Assembly (NCBI RefSeq): GCF_004569635.1
Contig: NZ_SPOZ01000019.1
Location: 1-54,691, forward strand
DNA: 54,691 nucleotides
Reading direction: 5' to 3'
Source of the DNA: Streptococcus sp. LYSM12
GTDB taxonomy: Bacteria; Bacillota; Bacilli; Lactobacillales; Streptococcaceae
Below are positions 46,491 to 54,691 of this stretch, piece after piece (positions within the stretch are counted from its first letter, which is position 1; each line of letters begins with the position of its first letter). The notes under the pieces were generated by a model that saw only the letters and a program-made list of their open reading frames with translations, was not told where the DNA came from and made no database searches. The translations under genes were made by a program, and so were the position numbers.

Positions 46491-46561
46491 TGGAGAGGGG
46501 GCTTTTTGTTCAGCGTCCCTCTAATTGAAGTTTAACAAGATAAGCTTATGACGGAAGAAGT

Positions 46562-46667
46562 TATAGTCATTTAGTTTATCTTTTATTACTTCGTTAACTC
46601 GCTTTGCCGTACTCCAGTACAGCCTGCAGCTCCTTGCCTAGTACTAAAAGCAAACTAAAAGACTATA
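46562..46667 (+). repeat. R1 repeat, full length
   Basis: From TATAGTC to GACTATA, 106 bp, very close to the copy at 13469. It lies 76 bp from the dacA 3' end. Confidence 0.85.
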
Positions 46668-46706
46668 GTACAAAGAGGAGTTGGAAAAAGACATTCTCTG
46701 CCATAT

Positions 46707-46740
46707 AAAAAAAGGAAATTTAGAACAATTTCCTTTTTTA
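46707..46740 (-). terminator. dacA terminator
   Basis: AAAAAAAGGAAATT and AATTTCCTTTTTT form a long stem with a TAGAAC loop, ending at the dacA stop. The U-run is in the correct orientation for the minus strand. Confidence 0.9.
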
Positions 46741-46743
46741 GAT

Positions 46744-47982
46744 CTATAAATTTTCGTTGACATACCGTACAAAGTGGTTCCACCAAGAAAAGGGCCAGCT
46801 TGCAGGAGGAGTATTCTCTCCAATCATCAGTTCAATACTCGGCTGTTTGTCAACGTAGCCGTGCCCAATCAAGTCTGTATCTGCTAAGGTTAAGGTACCA
46901 ACGATTGTTCCCTTGGCAAGTGGTGCATCAAACACAGTGTCCAGTCCTGTTGCTTTTGCAAGTGTTTCTTCATTATGTCGCACCCTTTTTGCATACATGA
47001 GCTCTTCTTTAGCAACGACCGGAGTGCTTGCATGTTTACCATTAAAGATAGATACCTTACTGTCGTGATAGGATTCGCCTGCTTTTACAATAGGGGTCCA
47101 TTTAAAATAGGTATAAGAATAATTCATCAGGTTCATTGTTTCAATAAAGCGTTTTTCAGGATAGATGTCTCCGTCTTTGGTATGTAAGATAACGGTGATG
47201 ATTCGCATATTATTTTCTAGACTGGTTGCGACGATAGACGTGCCGGAAGCTGTTTTGAGACCGTCTACTCCCTCTTTTTCATAAGCGCCTCCTCTTAGCA
47301 TGGGATTTGTTCCATAATAAGTCGCCCCATTCAGTTTAAAGTGGGATCGGGAGGTAACCTCTAGCACTTGCGGATAATCGAGAATCAGTCGGCGGGCGAT
47401 GATAGCAACATCAAGGGCAGATAAGCGGTTTTCTCTAGCCTGTTTCTCGTCTGAAACTTGAGTATCTTCATTTTCTAGAAGGTCTGTGCTTACACCAGTT
47501 GAATTGATAATGGTTGCGTCAGAAATTCCCCAAGATGCCAATTTTTCTTTCATTAAGTCCACAAAGGCAGATTCGCTACCAGCTACTTGCTCAGCTAGAG
47601 CAATCGTTGCGCTATTAGCCGAAGCGATTAAGGATGCATCAATGAGTTCCTGAACAGAGTAGGAACGTTTGTCCAAAGGAACGTTGGTCATAGGAGATGC
47701 AATCGTCAAGTGATAGGCGTAATCTGAAATGGGAACTTGGGTGTTAAGAGTCAATTTTTTCTGTTCAATCGCTTCATAGACCAAATAGACGGTTAGCAGA
47801 TTTGAAATCGAGGCGATACTGGCCGGAGTAGTCGCATTTTGTTCGTAGAGAACTTTTCCTGTCTGTGCTTCAATCGCAATGGAGTGCTCAGCATCTGTGC
47901 TATATTTATCTAGGGCGTGGACAGAAAAGGGGAAGAGTGTTGCACACAAGCAAGCGATTAGGAATTTATACAATCGTTTCAT
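46744..47982 (-). CDS. dacA: DacA/PBP3-like protein with degenerate active site
   Basis: A 412-residue exported protein of the D-Ala-D-Ala carboxypeptidase (peptidase S11) family, which normally trims the last D-Ala from peptidoglycan stems. A signal peptide (1-24) leads, the transpeptidase fold occupies about 28-265, and a C-terminal beta domain ends in an amphipathic membrane-binding helix (WWNHFVRYVNENL). Position after the suf operon matches pneumococcal pbp3. However, the SxxK motif reads Ser58-Ile-Ser-Asn61, so the catalytic Lys is Asn, and the KTG motif reads Lys243-Thr-Ala245 in a shortened loop. Only Ser121-Ala-Asn123 is normal. The frame is intact, so I read it as a probable pseudoenzyme, not a pseudogene. 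Confidence 0.9.
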   Translation of the reverse strand: MKRLYKFLIACLCATLFPFSVHALDKYSTDAEHSIAIEAQTGKVLYEQNATTPASIASISNLLTVYLVYEAIEQKKLTLNTQVPISDYAYHLTIASPMTNVPLDKRSYSVQELIDASLIASANSATIALAEQVAGSESAFVDLMKEKLASWGISDATIINSTGVSTDLLENEDTQVSDEKQARENRLSALDVAIIARRLILDYPQVLEVTSRSHFKLNGATYYGTNPMLRGGAYEKEGVDGLKTASGTSIVATSLENNMRIITVILHTKDGDIYPEKRFIETMNLMNYSYTYFKWTPIVKAGESYHDSKVSIFNGKHASTPVVAKEELMYAKRVRHNEETLAKATGLDTVFDAPLAKGTIVGTLTLADTDLIGHGYVDKQPSIELMIGENTPPASWPFSWWNHFVRYVNENL

Positions 47983-48013
47983 ATCAATGCCTCCCTCATT
48001 TTATAGTAGTCAT

Positions 48014-48019
48014 ATTATA
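48014..48019 (-). promoter_or_regulatory. dacA -10 element
   Basis: On the minus strand, TGTTATAAT gives an extended -10 (TG plus perfect TATAAT) 32 bp from the dacA start codon. No good -35 is visible. Confidence 0.55.
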
Positions 48020-48062
48020 ACATAAAAGTAGGGGAGACTTCAGCTGAAATTTTCACAAGAAA

Positions 48063-48077
48063 ATAGTCTGAAAATAA
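48063..48077. promoter_or_regulatory. Possible CodY box upstream of oppA
   Basis: AATAGTCTGAAAATA matches the 15-base CodY consensus at 12 positions, and AATTTTCACAAGAAAAT nearby is another partial match. It lies about 65 bp upstream of the oppA extended -10 (TGATATAAT, -10 at 48140-48145). CodY control of opp genes is common in the family; the site itself is an inference. Confidence 0.5.
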
Positions 48078-48195
48078 TGAAAATTGTTTCTTTTGCAACA
48101 TTTTCTGATAAAAGCCTTTTTTAAAAGGAAATTTTATGATATAATATCTCCCATAGACATAAAGTCTTTACTATATAGATATAAAGAGGTGTTTT

Positions 48196-49983
48196 ATGAA
48201 GAAGTCTACCAAAAAGCTCGCTTTTGCAAGCGTGACATTGTTATCTGTGGCAACACTTGTAGCTTGCGGAGCGAAAGGTTCATCAAATGCAGCAAATGCT
48301 GAGTTGAGTTTTCCTACTGAAGTTACCCATGACGGCTCCGTCATTAAGGATGGGCAGTTTAAGTATGCAGTTGTATCACCAGCTGCTGCGACAGGTCTTC
48401 TGATTGATGAGTTAACCCAACAGCTTACCGATTCTACTTTTGGATCAATGGTTGATAACAGTATGTTTGGCTACGATGGAAACCGTAAGCTAGACGATTC
48501 AGGTCTTGCGAAAGTAGACTTTGATACGAAAGAAAAGACCATTACAGTTAGCTTGACAGGCAAAGACTACAAGTGGTCAGACGGTAAGCCATTCACGATT
48601 GACGATTACCTCTTTACAATTGAAAAAATGGCGGATAAAGGCTATACGGGTGTCCGTTTTGACGACAAATTCACAAATATCGTTGGCATGGACGAGTTTG
48701 TCGCAGGTACAGCAGATACAATCTCAGGTATTGAAAAAGTCGACGACTATACAGCGGTTTTGACTGTAAAAGAAATGGAGCCATCTATGATGTATGCGGG
48801 TGGGTCTGTACCAGCTTATGTCATGCCAAAACACATCTTTAAAGATATCCCAGTAGCAGATTGGGAAAAGAGTGAGTATGCACGTGCGACAACAAAAATT
48901 GTCGGTATGGGACCATTCAAGGTCAAAGAAGTAGTCAATGGTGAGTCGATTACTTTTGAACCGAATGAGTACTACTTCAAGGGGAAACCAAAAGTGGGCT
49001 TGAAGATGGACATCGTTTCTCCAGATACCATTGTATCAGAGATGAAAGCTGGCCACTATGATGCTGCAGAAATGCCTGTAGACCAAATAGATTCTTACAA
49101 GGATTTATCTAATGTAACCCTTCTTGGTAATCTAGAGTCATCTTATGAATACCTTTCATTTAACTTCGGTAAATATGATGAAGCAGCTAAGAAAAATGTC
49201 ATGAATCCTGACGCTAAGATGAGTGATGTGAAGTTGCGCCAAGCTATGGGATATGCTCTTGATACTAAGACTGCGGGAGAAAAACTCTATAATGGCTTAT
49301 ACCATCCAGCAAACTCTCTGATTATCTCATTCTTTGGTGAACTCCACGATTCAGACTTGGAAGGTTTTGCTTACAATCCAGAAAAAGCAAAAGAATTGCT
49401 TGATGAAGCGGGCTACAAAGATGTAGATGGAGATGGTATCCGTGAAGGTAAAGATGGAAAAGCATTCAAGATTAGCCTTGCTGCACGTAAACGTACAGAA
49501 GCAAACGAAGCTCTTGTACAACAGTACCTTGCTTGGTGGAAAGAAATTGGCTTGAACGTTGAGCTTTACACAGGTCGGACCATTGAGATAAACTCATTCT
49601 ACGAAATGGTTCAGGCTAATGATGCAAATATTGATGCTTATCTTGGCGGCTGGTCGACTGGTTATGACCCAATGCCAAATGTGTGGGGACCTACGAATAA
49701 ATTCAATATGTCACGCTTTGTATCAGAAGAAAACAGTAAATTGCTTGAAGCGATTGGTTCTGTTGAATCATTCGATGAGAAGAAAAATCTTGAAAACTAC
49801 AAGAAATGGCAAGAAAATGCCTTCAATGAAGCATTTGCTATCCCGTTATTTGAGTCAGAAGCTGTAACAGCGGTTAATAAGCGTGTGAAAAATTGGGATA
49901 CTTACTACGGTTCAGCTTCCAAAGCCTCAGCTACAGCTTGGGAAAAGGTTGAATTGACTGCTGATAAAGGCATTGCGGAGTAA
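48196..49983 (+). CDS. oppA: Oligopeptide-binding lipoprotein OppA
   Basis: Extracellular peptide receptor of the Opp ABC importer, anchored by lipid. The protein has 595 residues. The signal peptide ends in the lipobox LVAC with acylated Cys24. The SBP_bac_5 fold follows, with the conserved DYKWSDGKPFTIDDYLFTIE (about 121-140) and RQAMGYALDTKTAGEKLY (about 352-369). It is preceded by an extended -10 promoter and possible CodY sites and followed by a terminator, so it can be made in excess over the rest of the system. Peptides imported by such systems serve nutrition and, in some streptococci, signalling. Confidence 0.94.
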   Translation: MKKSTKKLAFASVTLLSVATLVACGAKGSSNAANAELSFPTEVTHDGSVIKDGQFKYAVVSPAAATGLLIDELTQQLTDSTFGSMVDNSMFGYDGNRKLDDSGLAKVDFDTKEKTITVSLTGKDYKWSDGKPFTIDDYLFTIEKMADKGYTGVRFDDKFTNIVGMDEFVAGTADTISGIEKVDDYTAVLTVKEMEPSMMYAGGSVPAYVMPKHIFKDIPVADWEKSEYARATTKIVGMGPFKVKEVVNGESITFEPNEYYFKGKPKVGLKMDIVSPDTIVSEMKAGHYDAAEMPVDQIDSYKDLSNVTLLGNLESSYEYLSFNFGKYDEAAKKNVMNPDAKMSDVKLRQAMGYALDTKTAGEKLYNGLYHPANSLIISFFGELHDSDLEGFAYNPEKAKELLDEAGYKDVDGDGIREGKDGKAFKISLAARKRTEANEALVQQYLAWWKEIGLNVELYTGRTIEINSFYEMVQANDANIDAYLGGWSTGYDPMPNVWGPTNKFNMSRFVSEENSKLLEAIGSVESFDEKKNLENYKKWQENAFNEAFAIPLFESEAVTAVNKRVKNWDTYYGSASKASATAWEKVELTADKGIAE

Positions 49984-50030
49984 TGTTCCTATCGAAAAAT
50001 CTCTCATGACGGAATGTTATAGATAGATTT

Positions 50031-50060
50031 TGAAAAAGCCAACTAAGTTGGCTTTTTCAA
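50031..50060 (+). terminator. oppA terminator
   Basis: TGAAAAAGCCAAC and GTTGGCTTTTTCA form a perfect 13-bp stem with a TAA-centred loop. Partial readthrough would still feed oppDFBC. Confidence 0.9.
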
Positions 50061-50235
50061 ATAATCGTGTAAAAAATACTGACAAAGAACGAGAGTTTTT
50101 CGGAAATTTTAAAAGAATTTTTACCTTGCTGATAGCTGAAATAGTTGGCAGAGGAGGAAAAATTGTGATAGAATAGAATGAATATTCTATTTTTTTATTG
50201 ACAGGCAGCTCGGCTGTTGACGAAGGAGGAAAAGC

Positions 50236-51237
50236 GTGACAAATGAAAAACCGCTTTTAGAGATTAATGATCTACACGTCGGTTTCCGTATTGGCGATGA
50301 ATTTTATGATGCTGTTGACGGTGTGTCCATTCATCTGCAAAAAAATGAAATTTTGGCGATTGTAGGGGAATCAGGATGTGGGAAGTCAACCTTGGCGACA
50401 ACGATTATGGGACTTCATAATCCATTAAATACAAAGATTCAAGGCGCAATTCAATACAAGGATAAAGAATTGGTTGGAATGAGTGAAGCGGGTTACAATA
50501 AGATTCGTGGAAACGATATCGGGATGATTTTCCAAGACCCATTGGCTTCTTTGAATCCTTTGATGACCATTGGTGCACAAATCGATGAAGCGCTTTATTA
50601 TCATACAGATATGAATGCAGAAGAGCGTACAGCTCGTGTCTTGGAATTGCTGGATCAAGTCGGTATTCCAAATCCAAAACGCACCTTTAAACAATACCCG
50701 CATGAACTATCAGGCGGTATGCGCCAACGGATCGTGATTGCTATTGCTTTGTCATGTAAACCACCGATTATTATTGCAGACGAACCCACAACTGCTTTGG
50801 ATGTGACGATTCAGGCTCAAATTTTGGACTTGTTAAATGAAATCCAAGCAGAGACTGGCTCAGGGATTATCTTGATTACACACGACCTCGGTGTGGTAGC
50901 AGAAACGGCTGACCGTGTAGCGGTCATGTATGGTGGCCAATTTGTGGAAGTAGCACCTGTTGAAGAGCTCTTTACCAATCCAAAACACCCATACACTCGT
51001 TCTTTATTGAAATCAAATCCACAATCAAGTGACGAGGGTGGTGATTTGCATGTGATTGACGGAACTGTGCCACCATTGACAAAAATGCCTCGGACAGGTT
51101 GCCGTTTTGCATCACGTATTCCTTGGATTGATGCAGGTGCCCATGAAGAAAATCCAATCATGCATGAAGTATCAGCAGGTCATTTTGTACGCTGTACTTG
51201 TCATGAAACATTCTACTTTGAAGGAGAGACGAACTAA
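50236..51237 (+). CDS. oppD: Oligopeptide transport ATP-binding protein OppD
   Basis: One of two ATPases that drive peptide import. The protein has 333 residues and starts with GTG (AAGGAGG upstream). Walker A is GESGCGKST, the signature LSGGMRQRIVIAIAL and Walker B IIADEPTTALD. The C-terminal oligopeptide-transporter domain ends with the cysteine pattern CRFASRIPW...RCTCHETF, which in this family binds an Fe-S cluster or stabilises the fold. The stop codon overlaps the oppF start by one base. Confidence 0.94.
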   Translation: MTNEKPLLEINDLHVGFRIGDEFYDAVDGVSIHLQKNEILAIVGESGCGKSTLATTIMGLHNPLNTKIQGAIQYKDKELVGMSEAGYNKIRGNDIGMIFQDPLASLNPLMTIGAQIDEALYYHTDMNAEERTARVLELLDQVGIPNPKRTFKQYPHELSGGMRQRIVIAIALSCKPPIIIADEPTTALDVTIQAQILDLLNEIQAETGSGIILITHDLGVVAETADRVAVMYGGQFVEVAPVEELFTNPKHPYTRSLLKSNPQSSDEGGDLHVIDGTVPPLTKMPRTGCRFASRIPWIDAGAHEENPIMHEVSAGHFVRCTCHETFYFEGETN

Positions 51238-52181
51238 TGGGATTTATTGAAGTAAAAGATTTAAAAGTTCATTACCCAATTCGTAGTGGCTTCTTCAATC
51301 GCATTACAGACTATGTTTACGCTGTTGATGGAGTTAATCTTCATTTTGAAGAAGGAAAGACCTATGGTCTTGTAGGAGAGTCTGGTTCTGGTAAGTCAAC
51401 GATTGGAAAAACAATTATCGGCTTAGAACGCACAACATCTGGAGAAATCATCTATGAGGGACAAAATGTCACCAACAAATCCCGTCGTAAAAAAGGGAAT
51501 TTTAACCGTGATGTCCAAATGATTTTCCAAGACTCTCTCTCAAGTTTTAATCCTAAAAAACGGATTTTAGATATTATCGCAGAACCTATCCGCAATTTTG
51601 ACCGCCTATCACCAGACGAAGAGAAGAAACGAGTTCTTCGCTTATTGGATACTATTGGCTTGACAGAAGAAGCGCTTGTGAAATATCCACATGAGTTTTC
51701 AGGTGGTCAGCGTCAGCGTATCGGTGTTGCCCGCGCTTTGGCAAGCAATCCTCGCTTGATTATTGCAGATGAACCAGTATCTGCTCTAGACTTGTCTGTA
51801 CAAGCGCAAGTATTGAATTACATGAAACGCATTCAAGATGAATATAAATTAAGCTATCTTTTTATTTCTCATGACCTTGGTGTTGTTCAACATATGTGTG
51901 ATGAATTGTACATCATGTATCGTGGTCGCTTTGTTGAAACGGGAAGTAAAGAAGATATTTACAATCATCCACAACATATCTATACCAAGCGCCTATTATC
52001 AGCGATTCCAAGTATTGACCCCATCAATCGTGCACAAAACAAAGCACACCGCTTGGCAGCTGAGCAGGAATATCTTGAAAAACAAAGCATCTTCTATGAT
52101 GAAAATGGACGTGTGTTTGACTTGAAACGATTTACAGATACTCATCAAGTTGCTCTACCAGAAACGAAAGGAGGTATCTAA
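51237..52181 (+). CDS. oppF: Oligopeptide transport ATP-binding protein OppF
   Basis: Second ATPase of the importer. The protein has 314 residues. Walker A is GESGSGKST, the signature FSGGQRQRIGVARAL and Walker B IIADEPVSALD. A loop DRLSPDEEKKRVLRLLDTIG precedes the signature as in other OppF. It begins in the oppD stop codon and is followed two bases later by oppB. Confidence 0.94.
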   Translation: MGFIEVKDLKVHYPIRSGFFNRITDYVYAVDGVNLHFEEGKTYGLVGESGSGKSTIGKTIIGLERTTSGEIIYEGQNVTNKSRRKKGNFNRDVQMIFQDSLSSFNPKKRILDIIAEPIRNFDRLSPDEEKKRVLRLLDTIGLTEEALVKYPHEFSGGQRQRIGVARALASNPRLIIADEPVSALDLSVQAQVLNYMKRIQDEYKLSYLFISHDLGVVQHMCDELYIMYRGRFVETGSKEDIYNHPQHIYTKRLLSAIPSIDPINRAQNKAHRLAAEQEYLEKQSIFYDENGRVFDLKRFTDTHQVALPETKGGI

Positions 52182-52183
52182 GT

Positions 52184-53140
52184 ATGTGGAAAACAGTATT
52201 GCGTCGATTCTTACTGATGATACCCCAGCTCATTCTTCTTAGTATTATCGCTTTCGCATTTGCGAAGTTGATGCCGGGTGATCCGTTTACAGGACAGGTC
52301 GATCCAAATATCGATCCTGAAGCGATTGAGCGCTTGCGTATCCAATACGGTTACTATGACCCGCTTCATGTGCAATATTTCCGGTGGATTGGAAATATCT
52401 TACAGGGGGACTTTGGTCAGAGTGTCTTCTTCAAACAGCCTGTTAGCACTATTATCATGCAACGCTTGAACAATACTATCTGGTTGTCTGTGTTGACCAT
52501 GGTCATTACTTATGTGATTGCCTTACCACTTGGTATGATTGCAGGGCGCTATCAAAATTCTGTAGCAGATAAAATTATCAACGTTTATAACTTTTTAACC
52601 TTTTCAACGCCAGTCTTTATCTTTGCAATCTTGCTCTTGTGGCTATTTGGTTTCTCTCTTGGTTGGTTCCCAACGCGCGGATCGATAGCCTCAGGAGTTA
52701 CTGGTGTAGAAGCTATCTTCAGTCGTTTACAACATATGATTTTACCAGCCCTGACACTGGCCATTCTATCAACAACGAGTACGATTCAGTATTTGCGAAC
52801 GGGTGTGATTGATGCTAAGGCTCAGGACTATGTTCGTACAGCTCGTGCCAAAGGGGTACCAGAAAAGGTGGTTTATAACCGACACATTTTCCGAAACTCT
52901 ATTTTACCAATCGCCGCTTTCTTAGGATATGAATTGACTGGCTTGGTTACAGGTTCAGTCTTTGTCGAGAATATCTTCACTTATCCGGGGATTGGGCAAT
53001 TATTCATCATCTCTCTTTCCGGTCGTGACTATAGTGTTATTTTAGCACTTCTATTGATGTTTGGATTTGGAACCCTACTTGGGACCTTGTTGTCTGATAT
53101 CATTATGAGTATTGTGGATCCGCGGATTCGAGTTAAGTAA
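52184..53140 (+). CDS. oppB: Oligopeptide transport permease OppB
   Basis: Membrane channel subunit. The protein has 318 residues with six helices. The N-terminal WKTVLRRFLLMIPQLILLSI and the family's periplasmic stretch AKLMPGDPFTGQVDPNIDPE are present. The EAA loop AQDYVRTARAKGVPEKVVYN (about 215-234) contacts the ATPases. Its start follows AAAGGAGG by eight bases. Here it comes after oppF, not before oppD as in the classic order. Confidence 0.94.
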   Translation: MWKTVLRRFLLMIPQLILLSIIAFAFAKLMPGDPFTGQVDPNIDPEAIERLRIQYGYYDPLHVQYFRWIGNILQGDFGQSVFFKQPVSTIIMQRLNNTIWLSVLTMVITYVIALPLGMIAGRYQNSVADKIINVYNFLTFSTPVFIFAILLLWLFGFSLGWFPTRGSIASGVTGVEAIFSRLQHMILPALTLAILSTTSTIQYLRTGVIDAKAQDYVRTARAKGVPEKVVYNRHIFRNSILPIAAFLGYELTGLVTGSVFVENIFTYPGIGQLFIISLSGRDYSVILALLLMFGFGTLLGTLLSDIIMSIVDPRIRVK

Positions 53141-53151
53141 GGAGGAGAAAC

Positions 53152-54054
53152 GTGAGTAAAGATAAAACATTAGATAAAAACACGGCATCTACTCCTCCCG
53201 GAGGACTGCGTGTCATTGCTAGAGAGTTTACAAAAGATAAGGTTGCTCTAGTGTCCCTATTCCTTTTGGTTATTATTTTAGTGAGCGTCTTTGCTGGTGC
53301 TATTATTATGAACCAAGAAGAAGTGATGAAAGTTAATTTGCTTGGACGCTACCTTGCACCAGGCGTTGATGGACATATCTTAGGAACAGATGAAGGTGGA
53401 CGAGATATCTTCGGTCAGCTGATTATTGGAGCTCGTAACTCGATTGTCATTGGTTTTTCAATTACCATTTTGACCAGTCTTGTCGGTGTATCCTTAGGAA
53501 TCGTTGCAGGATATTACGGAGGTAAGTTTGATGGTTTCTTGATGCGAATCGTGGACTTCATCTTAATCTTGCCAACCTTAATGATGATTATCGTCTTTGT
53601 TACAATTGTTAAAAACTATACGATTTATCACTTTATCTTCATCATGAGTTTGTTTGGTTGGACCTACAAAGCACGTCTGTTTAGAACACGAACCTTGTCT
53701 GAAGCTAGTTTAGACTATGTAAATGCTTCGAAAACACTCGGTACAAGTGACTTTATGATTATGTTCCGCGAGATTTTACCCAATTTGAGTTCTTTGGTGA
53801 TTGTGAATTTAACCTTGAATTTTGCAGGAAATATTGGGATTGAAACCTCTCTCACCTATCTTGGATTCGGTCTTCCAGCAACAGTCCCAAGTTTGGGAAC
53901 TTTGATTGCCAATGCCAGAAGTGCCGAAGTTTTAGAAAATAAAACTTGGATTTGGTTACCAGCAGCAGTATTTATCTTGGTAATGATGTTGTGTATCAAT
54001 TATATCGGACAAGCTTTCCAACGTGCAGCGGATGCAAAACAACGTTTAGGCTAA
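53152..54054 (+). CDS. oppC: Oligopeptide transport permease OppC
   Basis: Second channel subunit, 300 residues, GTG start with AAGGAGGAG upstream. The N-terminal cytosolic tail is followed by a first helix (about 32-52) and the periplasmic loop with HILGTDEGGRDIFGQLIIGA (about 74-93). The EAA loop ASLDYVNASKTLGTSDFMI lies at about 184-202. It ends the opp cluster and is followed by a strong terminator. Confidence 0.94.
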   Translation: MSKDKTLDKNTASTPPGGLRVIAREFTKDKVALVSLFLLVIILVSVFAGAIIMNQEEVMKVNLLGRYLAPGVDGHILGTDEGGRDIFGQLIIGARNSIVIGFSITILTSLVGVSLGIVAGYYGGKFDGFLMRIVDFILILPTLMMIIVFVTIVKNYTIYHFIFIMSLFGWTYKARLFRTRTLSEASLDYVNASKTLGTSDFMIMFREILPNLSSLVIVNLTLNFAGNIGIETSLTYLGFGLPATVPSLGTLIANARSAEVLENKTWIWLPAAVFILVMMLCINYIGQAFQRAADAKQRLG

Positions 54055-54076
54055 CTCTGAACGGATAGAAAACAAG

Positions 54077-54101
54077 AGGCTGGGACTTATGTCCCAGCCT
54101 T
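54077..54101 (+). terminator. opp operon terminator
   Basis: AGGCTGGGAC and GTCCCAGCCT form a perfect 10-bp stem with a TTAT loop, 22 bp after oppC. The right arm merges with the beginning of the R2 repeat. Confidence 0.88.
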
Positions 54102-54443
54102 CTAACGTTATGAACCGAATGATGTTGACGCAGTGATTGATTGCTTTAAGGGCTATCATACTGTTGAAGGTTGGAAATGAAATACTGCTCTTTTTTCAGG
54201 GAGCAGGCTCAAAAGCTCCACTGGAGCTTTTTACTTATTATTTGTTCGTGTTTCCCACTCCACATCTGAGCTTTAGGACTGATGCGAATGCGTTTACTTC
54301 ATTTCCAACCTCCAACAGTCACTACTCTGACTGTTGGAGCTATGCGGAGTGGAGTGAAACGGTCTGGAATAGACTAAGCTAGAATGCAGGAAATAAGGAA
54401 AATCCAACTTTTTCTTATGTGTTTTGAGTTCTTTCCCACTCCC
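54101..54443 (-). repeat. Composite R2-R3 repeat, right copy
   Basis: R2 (54101-54232) and R3 (54238-54443) lie side by side in inverted orientation to the left composite at 45906-46490. They are without the nested R1 that separates R3 and R2 there. Blocks include GAACCGAATGATGTTGACGC, GGAGCAGGCTCAAAAGCTCC, TTGTTCGTGTTTCCCACTCC and AATGCAGGAAATAAGG. Confidence 0.75.
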
Positions 54444-54574
54444 ATTTTTAATTTCAGGGGCTTCTGGCCAACTAACCCTTGGTCTAGAGGGGCAGTAACT
54501 AGGGGGGGAGAACTCCTTTACGTTTCAAGATTTAAGCAAAAACGAAAAAAAGTAGAAAAAAAGAAAAAAAGTTA

Positions 54575-54603
54575 TTGACAAAGCGAAATAGAGGTGATAT
54601 ACT
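54575..54603 (+). promoter_or_regulatory. rRNA operon promoter
   Basis: A perfect TTGACA (54575-54580) and TATACT (54598-54603) are 17 bp apart, with an extended TG. A run of A-tracts (54541-54574) just upstream looks like an UP element. The strength and context fit rrn P1. Confidence 0.85.
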
Positions 54604-54609
54604 GATATA

Positions 54610-54691
54610 GTTGTCGCTTGAGAGAGCAGACAGGAAAGACCTTTGAAAATTAAAGAAGACGAACCAAACGTGCAGGGGTAGTTTGTAGTTG
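54610..54691 (+). other. rRNA operon leader (5' end)
   Basis: GACCTTTGAAAATTAAA resembles the boxA-type antitermination region, and GACGAACCAAACGTGCAGGG is the sequence normally found shortly upstream of 16S rRNA in streptococci. The window ends before the 16S gene. Confidence 0.85.

Noticed and set aside
46744..47982. dacA considered as a pseudogene
   Set aside because: The frame is full length, with signal peptide, C-terminal domain, anchor and terminator intact. Only active-site residues differ, so I treat it as a coding gene with a doubtful activity.
54137..54578. Two plus-strand frames of 81 and 64 codons
   Set aside because: They lie in the R2-R3 composite repeat and the A-rich rRNA promoter region; no plausible protein features.
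54604..54691. Start of 16S rRNA
   Set aside because: The last bases match the leader found upstream of 16S; the mature 5' end itself is not present.

Overview
The window looks like chromosomal DNA of a low-GC Firmicute of the genus Streptococcus, most likely the S. suis group. The genus call rests on gene order: tsaE-GNAT-LCP; divergent hit / ecsAB-ccrZ-trmB; rimP-nusA-rnpM-ylxQ-infB-rbfA; mecA-rgpG; sufCDSUB followed by dacA and opp; and a fused amino-acid binding protein/permease. The intergenic spaces are crowded with small mobile repeats. The species call is an inference from overall style, not from a marker gene.

Layout. 1-185: right end of an IS630-family element whose terminal inverted repeat matches a small repeat (called R1 here) scattered through the window. 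718-2586 (minus): serS with a T-box leader, then a DUF956 gene. 3114-6019 (minus): mannose-type PTS operon manLMN with a CcpA (cre) site in its promoter. 6401-7216 (minus): HAD phosphatase. 8048-11013: acyltransferase-3 membrane protein and NCS2 purine permease. 11215-13281: tsaE, a GNAT acetyltransferase and an LCP cell-wall ligase. 13717-14420 (minus): small membrane protein and HIT protein. 14483-17736: ecsA, ecsB, ccrZ, trmB. 18108-23766: the nusA-infB operon with a possible structured RNA between infB and rbfA. 24423-25481: a DUF59/SufT-like protein and a small unknown protein. 25508-32804: branched-chain amino-acid genes, ilvD diverging from ilvB-ilvN-ilvC-ilvA, with a perfect CodY box beside the ilvB promoter. 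32897-34085: SPFH protein and a tiny HTH-like protein. 34331-36638 (minus): amino-acid ABC transporter. 36765-40073: uppP, mecA, rgpG. 40433-45613: SUF iron-sulfur operon. 46744-54054: dacA (minus) and oppADFBC, bracketed by inverted copies of a composite repeat. 54575-54691: promoter and leader of an rRNA operon; 16S itself lies beyond the window.

How the genes fit together. Nearly everything is core physiology: translation (serS, tsaE, trmB, nusA operon), sugar, peptide, purine and amino-acid import (man, opp, glutamine-type ABC, NCS2), branched-chain amino-acid synthesis, Fe-S assembly (which would supply IlvD), and envelope work (uppP, rgpG, LCP, dacA). CodY and CcpA sites tie the nutrient genes to amino-acid and sugar status.

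I found no CRISPR array, prophage, defence island or clearly new multi-gene system. The points most worth a second look are: DacA has lost two of its three active-site motifs; the R1 repeat looks like a RUP-type MITE mobilised by IS630; the infB-rbfA spacer could fold into a structured RNA; inverted composite repeats flank dacA-opp; tsaE looks leaderless; and one terminator-like hairpin sequence recurs behind both serS and trmB.
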